NCBI GenBank assembly: GCA_964601505.1
Contig: CAZRNR010000053.1
Span: forward strand, 1-14,717
Source: DRWZ01 sp964601505
Lineage (GTDB): Bacteria > Calescibacteriota > Calescibacteriia > Calescibacteriales > Calescibacteriaceae
Length of the DNA stretch: 14,717 nucleotides
Direction: 5' to 3'
Shown: one piece after another, positions 6,581-13,722 of the stretch
Numbering within the stretch: position 1 is the stretch's first letter
How the letters are laid out: each line of letters starts with the position of its first letter
Made by a program: the position numbers and the translations under genes
The notes under the pieces: generated by a model
What the model saw: the letters and a program-made list of their open reading frames with translations, nothing else
Told to the model about the DNA's origin: nothing
The model's database searches: none

Positions 6581-8473
6581 ATGGTTATGGATCACAATAA
6601 TATGATAGATTACCAAAACATAATTCAGATTTTTGAGGATACAGCTTTAAAGTTTAAAGATAAAGTTGCCCTGAGATACAAAGAGGCTGGTATATGGAAA
6701 GAGATAAGTTGGGGTAAGTACTATGAGCTTGCACGAAAGGTTGCCTTGGGATTGAGAAAAATTGGGGTGAAAAGAGGTGACAGAGTTTCAATTATAGGTC
6801 AGAATAGATATGAATGGGTTGTTTCAGACTTAGGTATAGTCCTTTCTGGGGGAATATCTGTCGGCCTTTATCCGACGCTTGCTCCTGAACAGATTGAGTA
6901 TGCTATGAATCACTCTGAATCAAACATAATATTTATAGAGGGTGAAGAACAGCTTGATAAACTTATTGAGATATGGCATAAAGTCAAAATAAAGAAAGTA
7001 ATAATTTGGGATAAAAAGGGTATATGGGGATATAAAAATGAAGCAGCGATATTTTTTGATGATTTTTTAAAGCTTGCGGACGAATACCTGAAGACAACAG
7101 ATTATAGAGAACTAGAAATGATAAAAGATGAAACAAAACCCGATGATGTTGCGTTTATAATTTATACATCCGGAACAACAGGTCCTCCAAAAGGTGCAAT
7201 GATTACTCACGGTAACATAATCTTTATGACAAAGTCTTTAAGTTCTGCAAATGAAGCAAAACCAAGCGATGAGGTTATATCTTACCTACCACTTAACCAT
7301 ATTGCTGAAAGACTTCTTTCTGTTTATTTACCGATAAGAGTTGGATATACTGTGAATTTTGTTGAAAGTTTTGAGACTCTTCTTGAGAATTTGAAGGAGG
7401 TTCGTCCGACTGTTTTTTTCTCTGTACCTCGTGTTTGGGAAAAAATTGCATCGCAGATATCAGTTCTTATGGATGATTCAACTAAATTCAAAAAGATTGC
7501 CTGGAATTTGGCAAAAAAGGTAGGCGAGAGGTATGTCAAAGAGATCCAGGTAATAAAAGAAAAAAACTTTGAAATTTTAAGAAATTTGAAAAACGGAGAA
7601 GAGAGAAGAAAGTTTGTTAAGTCAAAGGTTTCTTTCTGGAATAAATTCTCCTATTTTCTTGCTTATAGCTTAATTTTGAGGAATGTCAAAAGAATTTTGG
7701 GGTTTTCTCGTATTCGTTATGCTCTTTGTGGTGCCGCTCCGTCTGCACCAGAGCTTTATATTTTCTTTAACTCGCTTGGCATACCTCTTTCAGAGGGATA
7801 CGGGCAAACAGAATCTTCAGGAGTTATTACTATAACAAAAATTGGACTTGAGCGCTTTGGATTTGTTGGGGATGCTATTGAAGGGATAAAGATCAAAATA
7901 GCGGAAGATGGGGAAATATTGACATACGGACCACATGTCTTTAAGGGATACTTTAAAGATGAAGAACTTACAAAGCAAACTATAGAAAATGGCTGGCTTC
8001 ATACGGGAGATGTCGGGATGATTGACGAATTTGGTTATCTAAAAATTCTCGATAGAAAAAAAGACATAATAATAACCGCAGGTGGAAAGAATATAACTCC
8101 ATCCTATATAGAAAACAAGTTGAAGTTTTCTCCATACATTCAAGATGCTGTTGTAGTAGGTGATGGCAGAAAATATCTTGTAGCTTTGATTCTTATAGAT
8201 GAAGAGAATGTTGGTAATTGGGCACAAAAGAATAAGGTGCAATATACAACATTTGAGGATCTTGCGAAGAATAATGAAGTGTATAAACTCATAATGAAGG
8301 AAGTTGAAAAAATAAATAAAACATTATCTCAGGTTGAAACAATAAAGAAGATATATCTTATTCCAAAGAAACTTTATGAGGAGGAAGGAGACATAACTCC
8401 AACAAGAAAGATTAAAAGAAAAAATATAGAACGAAAGTATAAAGATGTTATAGAGACACTATATAAAGAATAA
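6581..8473 (+). CDS. Long-chain fatty acid-CoA ligase (AMP-binding, FAA1/ACSL type)
   Basis: This enzyme activates fatty acids to acyl-CoA through an acyl-adenylate. From the ATG at 6581 it is 630 residues, about normal for this type. The P-loop-like YTSGTTGPPKG is at about residues 195-205, and VPRVWEKI, typical of the long-chain group, near 282-289. A long inserted helical region follows (about 305-370). GYGQTESSG, the adenine-binding motif, is at 406-414, with HTGD near 474-477 and DRKKD at 491-495. The catalytic C-terminal lysine lies in the GDITPTRKIKR segment. The frame is open further to a TTG at 6569, and ATGs at 6587 and 6602 are also possible. I favour 6581 because of the TATAAT upstream. 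The methyltransferase start follows the stop by 2 bases. Confidence 0.93.
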   Translation: MVMDHNNMIDYQNIIQIFEDTALKFKDKVALRYKEAGIWKEISWGKYYELARKVALGLRKIGVKRGDRVSIIGQNRYEWVVSDLGIVLSGGISVGLYPTLAPEQIEYAMNHSESNIIFIEGEEQLDKLIEIWHKVKIKKVIIWDKKGIWGYKNEAAIFFDDFLKLADEYLKTTDYRELEMIKDETKPDDVAFIIYTSGTTGPPKGAMITHGNIIFMTKSLSSANEAKPSDEVISYLPLNHIAERLLSVYLPIRVGYTVNFVESFETLLENLKEVRPTVFFSVPRVWEKIASQISVLMDDSTKFKKIAWNLAKKVGERYVKEIQVIKEKNFEILRNLKNGEERRKFVKSKVSFWNKFSYFLAYSLILRNVKRILGFSRIRYALCGAAPSAPELYIFFNSLGIPLSEGYGQTESSGVITITKIGLERFGFVGDAIEGIKIKIAEDGEILTYGPHVFKGYFKDEELTKQTIENGWLHTGDVGMIDEFGYLKILDRKKDIIITAGGKNITPSYIENKLKFSPYIQDAVVVGDGRKYLVALILIDEENVGNWAQKNKVQYTTFEDLAKNNEVYKLIMKEVEKINKTLSQVETIKKIYLIPKKLYEEEGDITPTRKIKRKNIERKYKDVIETLYKE

Positions 8474-8475
8474 TA

Positions 8476-9060
8476 ATGAGTACAAAAGATAAGTTTGACA
8501 AACTCAATTTAGGTTCTGGAAGTTTTCGTAAGAATGGATACATAAATGTAGATAAATACATCGAGCTAAAGCCTGATATCTTGCACGACCTTGATTCTTA
8601 TCCCTGGCCATTTAAAGATAATACTTTTTCAGTCGTGGAAGCTAATCATGTTCTTGAACATCTGATTGATCCCTTTAGGGCTATGAGAGAGATACATAGG
8701 ATCTCTAAGGATGGTGCGAAGGTCATAGTGAGAGTACCGCACTTTTCAAGAGGTTTTACACATGCGGACCATAAAAGAGGATTTGATATAACTTTCCCTT
8801 ACTATTTTAAAAGCAATTTCATGGGTGGTTATCAGGGAGTTGATTTTGATCTGGAGAAAGTCAAATTGAGGTGGTTTGCTCAACCTTATCTTAAGAAAAC
8901 AGTTTTAAAGCCAATTATTTTTTATATGGCGGTAGCTCTGGGAAGGGTAATAGACTTTTTCGCTAATTTTTCTCCTGAATTTTGTTCTAGATTTTGGTGC
9001 TTTTTAGTTGGAGGGTTTGAGGAAATTGAATTTCACTTTAGAGTGAAAAAACTTTCATAA
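8476..9060 (+). CDS. Class I SAM-dependent methyltransferase
   Basis: This 194-residue protein has the Methyltransf_11-type Rossmann core. The SAM-binding motif I is KLNLGSG at residues 9-15, followed by the acidic end of the second strand (NVD, 24-26), FSVVEANHVLEHL (51-63) and the motif III region AKVIVRVPHF (81-90). Members with LNLGSG and a VLEHL motif are often found in polysaccharide or lipid biosynthesis clusters, but the acceptor cannot be predicted. The ATG comes 2 bases after the acyl-CoA synthetase stop, so both are on one transcript and a lipid or glycolipid substrate is a reasonable guess. Its stop codon abuts the bfr stop codon, with no bases between. Confidence 0.85.
   Translation: MSTKDKFDKLNLGSGSFRKNGYINVDKYIELKPDILHDLDSYPWPFKDNTFSVVEANHVLEHLIDPFRAMREIHRISKDGAKVIVRVPHFSRGFTHADHKRGFDITFPYYFKSNFMGGYQGVDFDLEKVKLRWFAQPYLKKTVLKPIIFYMAVALGRVIDFFANFSPEFCSRFWCFLVGGFEEIEFHFRVKKLS
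9031..9048 (-). terminator. Candidate terminator hairpin after bfr, inside the methyltransferase 3' end
   Basis: TTTCACT and AGTGAAA form a perfect 7-base stem around a 4-base loop. On the minus strand it lies 12 bases after the bfr stop and is followed by TTCAATTT. On the plus strand it sits inside the last codons of the methyltransferase gene and is followed by A-rich sequence, so it fits bfr better. The stem has only two G-C pairs, and the T run is poor. Confidence 0.3.
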
Positions 9061-9528
9061 TTAATCTGTTTGAGTTGAGAGGAAATTTTCGAGCCCTATT
9101 TGCTTTATCTGTTCAAGTTGTGATTCTACAAGCTCAAGGTGGCTTTCTTCGTCTTTTAGAATTGATTCCAATATTTCGCGGGTTCCATTATCTTTAAGTT
9201 CCTGACAAAGACTTATAGCATTATTATATGCTTCAACCGCGTATCTCTCACTATCTCTTGATATTTTTAGTATTGATTCTGGATCTTCTCCTATCTCCAT
9301 TTCTTTGAATTTTATTCCGGTTATTTTCCCTTCAAGGAATATTATTCTTTCTATGTGTTTTTCTGCATGGTGCATTTCTGTCTTTGCTCTATCCATAAGT
9401 ATTTTGTGAAGTTTCTTATACCCCCAGTTTGCCATTAGCTCTGCCTGAGCAATATACTGAACAATTGCTGTAAGTTCATCTGCCAGAAGATCGTTTAATG
9501 TCTCTATTACTTTTGGATGTCCTTTCAT
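9061..9528 (-). CDS. bfr: Bacterioferritin (haem-binding type)
   Basis: Bacterioferritin forms a 24-subunit shell that oxidises Fe(II) with oxygen or peroxide and stores the iron as mineral. The 155 residues align without gaps over the key positions of E. coli Bfr. All six ferroxidase ligands are present: E18, E51, H54, E94, E127 and H130. The haem-ligating methionine is M52. Y25 and the ERIIFLEG segment (60-67) are also conserved. The ATG lies 8 bases after the mature end of tRNA-Glu, with no ribosome binding site, so the mRNA is probably cut from a tRNA-mRNA precursor. The gene is convergent with the methyltransferase, with stop codons directly adjacent. It implies exposure to oxygen or peroxide and a need for iron storage. 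Confidence 0.95.
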   Translation of the reverse strand: MKGHPKVIETLNDLLADELTAIVQYIAQAELMANWGYKKLHKILMDRAKTEMHHAEKHIERIIFLEGKITGIKFKEMEIGEDPESILKISRDSERYAVEAYNNAISLCQELKDNGTREILESILKDEESHLELVESQLEQIKQIGLENFLSTQTD

Positions 9529-9536
9529 TTTTAAAG

Positions 9537-9611
9537 CGCCCCCGAGGGGATTTGAACCCCTGTTTCCGGATTGAGAGCCCGGCGTCCTAGTCCAGGCTAG
9601 ACGACGGGGGC
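9537..9611 (-). tRNA. tRNA-Glu (anticodon CTC)
   Basis: A 75-base cloverleaf folds well. The acceptor stem is GCCCCCG/CGGGGGC with discriminator G, as usual for tRNA-Glu. The D-arm begins GTCTAG, and the anticodon stem is CCGGG/TCCGG with one G-U pair. The loop CTCTCAA gives anticodon CTC, and GGTTCAAATCC forms the T-arm. CCA is not encoded; the downstream bases are CTTTAAAA, then the bfr ATG. The sigma-54 activator gene ends 227 bases upstream on the same strand. Confidence 0.95.
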
Positions 9612-9838
9612 AATACTAACTATCATACAAATTATCAGAAATAAAAATACTTTAAACAGAATCTTTATTCTCAACTTTTGTTTTCAAAAAGTCGATATGT
9701 TGTCACGAAAGTTTAAAAATCATTTGAGATCTATACTAAATCATTTTATTCATGGATTTGAATTTTTATGTTTTAGTCTCTAATAAATCTTTTATAATAT
9801 ATTTAATGTTTTCATTATGGTGTTTAGTTTTTTAACAT
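9612..9838. other. Spacer between the sigma-54 activator gene and tRNA-Glu
   Basis: This spacer of 227 bases lies between two same-strand units. On the minus strand a TATGAT lies 10 bases upstream of the tRNA 5' end and could be a -10 element, but no good -35 is paired with it. A 27-codon plus-strand frame (9752-9835), rich in phenylalanine and leucine, is probably chance. Confidence 0.4.
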
Positions 9839-11095
9839 TTATGAATTGTTATTACCTACCATTTTCTTAACTATTCCGTATTTTTTCATCTTTCTCCAAA
9901 GTGTTATTCTGCTGACTCCAAGTGCATTTGCTGCCTCTTTTATTGAATTTGTCATTCGCATAGCTTCGATAATTCTTTCTTTCTCATCCTTATTTTGGTA
10001 GGAGATTTTACTAGAAAGTAAAAAAATATGTTCGGAAATGATGTCTTCATTTATTGTGTTTGTTTTTGACATAATATAAGCTCTTTCAAGTAGATTTTCT
10101 AATTCTCTTATGTTTCCGGGAAAAGTCCAGGAAAGGAGCATATCAACTGATCTCTTTGTGAGATACTTGTTTCCAAGACCATATTTTTCGTTCATTTTAT
10201 CAAGTATGTATTCGCACAATGGGATTATATCTTCTTTTCTTTCCCGCAGAGGAGGGATGTGTATTCTGAAGACCGAAATTCTGAAATAAAGATCTGTTCT
10301 GAATTTACCTTCATGAACATCTTTTTCTATATTTCTGTTGGTTGCACATATCACTCTTGTATTGACTTGTGTTGTTTTGCTATCTCCAAGTATTTCTATT
10401 TCGCCCTTTTCAACTGCCCTAAGTATTTTTGGTTGTAGATTTATTGGGAGATCACCTATTTCATCTAAAAATAATGTCCCATTATCTGCTAACTGAAATT
10501 TTCCGGGCTTGTTTTTATCAGCTCCTGTAAATGCACCTTTAACATAACCAAATAATTCTGATTCAAGAAGTGTTTCTGGAAAGGCTGAACAATTTATCTT
10601 AATCATTTTTCCGGCTCTGCCGGAAATTTTATGTATTGCTTCGGCAACCATCTCTTTCCCTGTACCAGTTTCTCCTGTTATCAGAACCGATGAGGATAAT
10701 GGAGCTATAACTTTTATTTTCTCAAATATATCTTTCATCGCCTTGCTAACCCCAACCATTCCCATAAATAAATCTTCTTTCTCATATGTTGGTCCGGGAG
10801 AGATTATAGCGATGAAAAAGTTGTCAAACCTTGATATGTAATTTATCCTAACAAGCTTTTTGATACCGTTAATCTTATAAGATAACATAGCACCAGATTC
10901 TATATTCTGAGAGAAGTTTTTACCAAATAAATCCCGACAATCTTTCAGAAGAAGCTCATTTCTATTCTTCCCTAAGACTCTTTCTGCCCCTGAGGAGACA
11001 TAAAGTATGGAAAGATTCTCATCAAATATCAAAACAGCATCTGATAATGCATCTAGAAATCTGCAATCAATCTCTATCCCTTTTATTTCAGACAT
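9839..11095 (-). CDS. Sigma-54-dependent transcriptional activator (PAS, AAA+, Fis HTH)
   Basis: This NtrC/AtoC-like enhancer-binding protein of 418 residues remodels the sigma-54 holoenzyme by ATP hydrolysis. The N-terminus (about 8-100) is PAS-like, opening with FLDALSDAVLIFDENLSILYV, so it senses a small ligand or redox cue and is not phosphorylated on a receiver domain. The AAA+ core has Walker A GETGTGKE (141-148), GAFTGA (187-192), which contacts sigma-54, Walker B GTLFLDEIGD (206-215), the arginine region FRTDLYFRIS (265-274) and PPLRER (281-286). The C-terminus (about 374-408) is a Fis-type helix-turn-helix with EAANALGVSRITLWRKMKK. All core motifs are intact, so it should be active. 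It is divergent from the CZB gene across 314 bases. Its target operon is not obvious. Confidence 0.94.
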   Translation of the reverse strand: MSEIKGIEIDCRFLDALSDAVLIFDENLSILYVSSGAERVLGKNRNELLLKDCRDLFGKNFSQNIESGAMLSYKINGIKKLVRINYISRFDNFFIAIISPGPTYEKEDLFMGMVGVSKAMKDIFEKIKVIAPLSSSVLITGETGTGKEMVAEAIHKISGRAGKMIKINCSAFPETLLESELFGYVKGAFTGADKNKPGKFQLADNGTLFLDEIGDLPINLQPKILRAVEKGEIEILGDSKTTQVNTRVICATNRNIEKDVHEGKFRTDLYFRISVFRIHIPPLRERKEDIIPLCEYILDKMNEKYGLGNKYLTKRSVDMLLSWTFPGNIRELENLLERAYIMSKTNTINEDIISEHIFLLSSKISYQNKDEKERIIEAMRMTNSIKEAANALGVSRITLWRKMKKYGIVKKMVGNNNS

Positions 11096-11409
11096 AAGTT
11101 CTTTAGTTTAATGTGAAATTTAAGAGGAATAGGCATTAACAGATATTTCGCAATGAGTATTTAAAGTATCTTCAAATTATTCCAATTATTTTAAGATTCT
11201 CATGATTTCAGTTAATTTTTCTAATAAAATTCCCTCTATTGTAATCAAAATTTATATTATTATTTTAAAGAGGATAACGATTGAGATACAAAGATTATAT
11301 ATCGAAATACTCTAAAGAACACAGTTAATGTTTAGTTTTCAGTTTTGCTCCGTAATCATTCTGCAAATTCAATTTATTTCTTACTGATACTAAATATACA
11401 AACTATAAA
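11096..11409. other. Divergent regulatory region between the sigma-54 activator and CZB genes
   Basis: These 314 bases must hold the promoters of both flanking genes. Before the CZB ATG, TAAATA (11391-11396) with TTCAAT 17 bases upstream (11368-11373) is a weak sigma-70 candidate. TATACA at 11395-11400 is an alternative -10 only 9 bases before the start. I looked for a sigma-54 promoter (GG-N10-GC) here and found only a partial match near 11344-11359 lacking the GG. No open reading frame of note. Confidence 0.4.
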
Positions 11410-11805
11410 ATGATTGAAGAGATTGAAGATAATATTGATAAGGCTATTGTAGCCCATAACTTGTGGAAAGCTAGATTTAAGGAAGCTATATCAGGAGGTA
11501 AAATAGACTTTTCTGTTGATTTTGTAAGATCTGATAGGAATTGTGATTTTGGTAAGTGGCTTTACTCAATAGGTCTTTATGATTCCGAACACTGGAGAAA
11601 TGTAGTAGATTTACATTCAAAGTTTCATCAAGTTGCTGCAAAGGTCCTGGAGCTTATATTACAGGGCAAATCAAAGGAAGCTGATGAGATGTTATCAGTT
11701 TCAGGTGAATTTTCTCAGGCATCTGCTAAACTAACAAAAGCTATGCTTGCTTGGAAGAACAAAGTAGGTAGCACTTCTGAAGGCAGAGGTAAAATTGGAG
11801 TTTAG
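11410..11805 (+). CDS. Stand-alone CZB (chemoreceptor zinc-binding) domain protein
   Basis: The 131-residue protein consists almost wholly of a CZB domain, a four-helix bundle that binds zinc through a 3His/1Cys site. The expected ligands are H16 (in VAHNLWK), C45 in the signature CDFGKWLYSIG, and H69 and H73 in LHSKFH. CZB domains usually sit at the end of chemoreceptors or diguanylate cyclases such as DgcZ. They respond to zinc or to oxidation of the cysteine by hypochlorous acid. Here there is no partner domain, signal peptide or membrane segment, so it is a soluble single-domain protein that could act in trans. The ATG has no ribosome binding site. The gene is divergent from the sigma-54 activator gene, which suggests a possible regulatory link. 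Confidence 0.85.
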   Translation: MIEEIEDNIDKAIVAHNLWKARFKEAISGGKIDFSVDFVRSDRNCDFGKWLYSIGLYDSEHWRNVVDLHSKFHQVAAKVLELILQGKSKEADEMLSVSGEFSQASAKLTKAMLAWKNKVGSTSEGRGKIGV

Positions 11806-11872
11806 CTTGATCGAAATAACTGAAAGATAAACCTTGATTTTTCTCCTGCTAATTATCTTTAAATAAATATAA

Positions 11873-12541
11873 ATGATTGATGAAAAAATTCATAGGAAAA
11901 GTAAGAGCAATAAGCTTAGTTTTGCTCTCTCGAAAGGAAGAATAAAAGATGAGGAGATTGAATTTTTTAAGAACATAGGATTACAGGTAAATTTCCCACA
12001 AAGGGAATTAAAATGTGAGACGGAAGATTTTATATTTTGGCTTATAAAACCGCAAGATGTTCCTACATGGGTTGAAAGCGGAGTAGTGGATTTTGGAGTA
12101 GTAGGATTAGATGTTATAAGAGAAACAAAGAAGGATGTTCTTGAGCTTATGGACCTTCAAATAGGAAAATGCAGATTTTCTCTTGCTTGTGATGAGAAAA
12201 AGATTGGAAAGATTTTATATGACAAAGTTTATGTAGCTACAAAATTCCCAAATCTTACCAGAGAGTATTGTTCAAAGATTTTTCGTGATTTTGAGATAAT
12301 ACATTTACATGGTTCTGTTGAGGTTGCTCCGCAGGTTGGTTTAGCTGATTATATAACAGATCTTGTTTCTACAGGTAGGACACTTAGAGAAAATAATCTA
12401 GTAGAGCTCAGAGTTCTTTTTGAATCCTCTGCTTACCTTATAGCTAACAGAAGCTCTTTTATAGTAAGATATGACCTGGTAGAAAACTTTCTGAAAATTT
12501 TGCATAAGTCTATGAGAAGGGATACCTTCTTGTTTCAATGA
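11873..12541 (+). CDS. hisG: ATP phosphoribosyltransferase, short form
   Basis: HisG catalyses the first step of histidine synthesis, joining ATP and PRPP to give phosphoribosyl-ATP. The 222-residue length matches the short, catalytic-only HisG-S form, which lacks the C-terminal regulatory domain and normally needs HisZ for activity and feedback control. Landmarks are FALSKGRIKDE (about 17-27), VDFGVVGLDVI (about 72-82) and the PRPP-binding HGSVEVAPQVGLADYI, followed by STGRTLRENNLVE. The ATG at 11873 leaves an N-terminal extension of about 14 basic residues, and no alternative ATG exists before the first strand. There is no ribosome binding site; the upstream bases are TAAATAAATATAA. The stop overlaps the start of the next gene by 4 bases. 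No other clear his gene and no hisZ are in the window. Confidence 0.94.
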   Translation: MIDEKIHRKSKSNKLSFALSKGRIKDEEIEFFKNIGLQVNFPQRELKCETEDFIFWLIKPQDVPTWVESGVVDFGVVGLDVIRETKKDVLELMDLQIGKCRFSLACDEKKIGKILYDKVYVATKFPNLTREYCSKIFRDFEIIHLHGSVEVAPQVGLADYITDLVSTGRTLRENNLVELRVLFESSAYLIANRSSFIVRYDLVENFLKILHKSMRRDTFLFQ

Positions 12542-13248
12542 GGTGTATATTTTTAGATAGAGATGGAACAATATGTCTGGATAAGACCTATAATAACAAA
12601 GTTGAAGAACTTCAATTTGTAGTTCAGGAAGAAACTCTGGCTTATACCCTACACAGGATAAAGAGGCTTGGATTTTATATAATTGTAATATCAAATCAGG
12701 CGGGGGTTTCTCTTGGTTATAGCACGGAAGATGAAGTGATAAGGTTCAATTATGAAATAAATAGAAGACTTAATTATGTAATAGATGATTTCTTTTTCTG
12801 CACTCATAGGAAAGAGGATAATTGCGAGTGTAGGAAGCCTAGAGTTGGTATGATACGCAGAGCAATGAGTAAATATAGAATAAATCCAGAACTCTCGTGG
12901 TTTGTGGGGGATAAATCAATTGATATTGAGACCGGTAAAAATATAGGTGCAAAAACTATACTTGTTTTAACTGGTCATGGCAGGAAAGATATTATGGTTT
13001 CTGACCCAGATTTTGTTGCCGAAGATATAAATCAGGCAATATCTATAGTGGAGAGAGTATCTTTGAGGGAAATTAAAGTTGTATATGGCTTTGCTAATGG
13101 TTTTTCTGTTCAGGGCGTTGTGGATACGAAAATAAAAGAAAAGTTCTCAAAGTCCTTTGAAAAGATAGAGGTAGATAAGGTAATTCAAGAAGGTTTTGTC
13201 CCTGATCCTACACTCCCTGTGGATTTTATAATTCCCTCTTTGTTATAA
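12538..13248 (+). CDS. HAD-family phosphatase of the HisB-N/GmhB type, possible histidinol-phosphatase
   Basis: The first 175 or so residues form a HAD subclass III phosphatase. The nucleophile pair is D7 and D9 in FLDRDGT, motif II is SNQAG (52-56), motif III includes RKP (99-101), and the metal-binding acidic pair is D125 and D129 in VGDKSIDIE. A structural zinc loop C88-x-H90-x5-C96-x-C98 is present, as in HisB-N and GmhB. The start overlaps the hisG stop (ATGA), so the genes are translationally coupled. This context favours histidinol-phosphate phosphatase over heptose-bisphosphate phosphatase (GmhB), though sequence alone does not decide. Residues about 176-236 form a C-terminal extension that I do not recognise and that neither family normally has. 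Confidence 0.85.
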   Translation: MRCIFLDRDGTICLDKTYNNKVEELQFVVQEETLAYTLHRIKRLGFYIIVISNQAGVSLGYSTEDEVIRFNYEINRRLNYVIDDFFFCTHRKEDNCECRKPRVGMIRRAMSKYRINPELSWFVGDKSIDIETGKNIGAKTILVLTGHGRKDIMVSDPDFVAEDINQAISIVERVSLREIKVVYGFANGFSVQGVVDTKIKEKFSKSFEKIEVDKVIQEGFVPDPTLPVDFIIPSLL

Positions 13249-13640
13249 ATTTAAACTCCTCAGCGTTGAACTTTGTTATTGTTTTTATGGTTTTTATTTC
13301 CTCATGATTATGAAACGAAAAATTCATTGTGGGAATGATGATGAGTTGAAATTGTAAAGGTTTACATGGTTAATCAAAATGTTGATTATGCAAAGTTGTG
13401 TCATAGGTCTTGCTGATATCTTTTTTGTTTAGATTTATTTCTAAAATCGTTAAGCTTTATAATAAAGCTCTATAGATCTAAAAATAGTATCTTGATTCCA
13501 GGAATATGATTGATAAGTGTTATTTCGTTGATTTGTAAGTTTGTAAGTAGTTCTATCTACTGTAGATTTCAAAAAAACTGAATTTATTGCTTTTGGATTT
13601 ATAAGTTATTAAAAACTAAAGTTGTTTTGTTAATAGGGTA
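13249..13640. other. Intergenic region between the phosphatase gene and tRNA(CAT)
   Basis: This stretch of 392 bases has no intact gene that I recognise. It holds a perfect 7-base inverted repeat (13453-13469), a 13-base palindrome ATCTAC-T-GTAGAT (13555-13567), and a 47-codon open minus-strand frame entering from the phosphatase 3' end (13369-13226). A promoter for tRNA(CAT) must lie near its right end. TTAATA (13630-13635) is a possible -10, but no good -35 pairs with it. Confidence 0.4.
13453..13469. repeat. Perfect inverted repeat (7-base arms, 3-base loop)
   Basis: AGCTTTA-TAA-TAAAGCT could form a hairpin in RNA from either strand. It is about 200 bases after the phosphatase gene and is not followed by a T run, so it is not a typical terminator. 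Role unknown. Confidence 0.4.
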
Positions 13641-13712
13641 GGGACCATAGCTCAATGGTAGAGCAGCCGGCTCATAACCGGCAGGTTGGGGGTTCGAGTC
13701 CCTCTGGTCCCA
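13641..13712 (+). tRNA. tRNA with anticodon CAT (elongator Met or lysidine-modified Ile2)
   Basis: The 72-base cloverleaf is clean. The acceptor stem is GGGACCA/TGGTCCC with discriminator A, the D-arm is GCTC/GAGC, and the anticodon stem is GCCGG/CCGGC. The loop CTCATAA gives CAT. The T-arm is GGGGG-TTCGAGT-CCCTC with one G-U pair. It is not initiator tRNA: position 1 pairs with 72, and the anticodon stem lacks the three G-C pairs. Elongator Met and Ile2 cannot be separated by eye. CCA is not encoded (the next bases are CCCG). The zinc-ribbon protein's TTG start follows 10 bases after the mature end. Confidence 0.93.
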
Positions 13713-13722
13713 CCCGTTTAAA

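Noticed and set aside
9752..9835. 27-codon plus-strand frame encoding a hydrophobic peptide
   Set aside because: Short, rich in F/L/I/Y as expected by chance in AT-rich DNA, and without context supporting a membrane peptide or toxin.
13555..13567. ATCTACTGTAGAT, reminiscent of the stem of Cas12a-type CRISPR repeats
   Set aside because: It occurs once, has a single base between the arms so cannot form the usual hairpin loop, and there are no spaced copies or cas genes.
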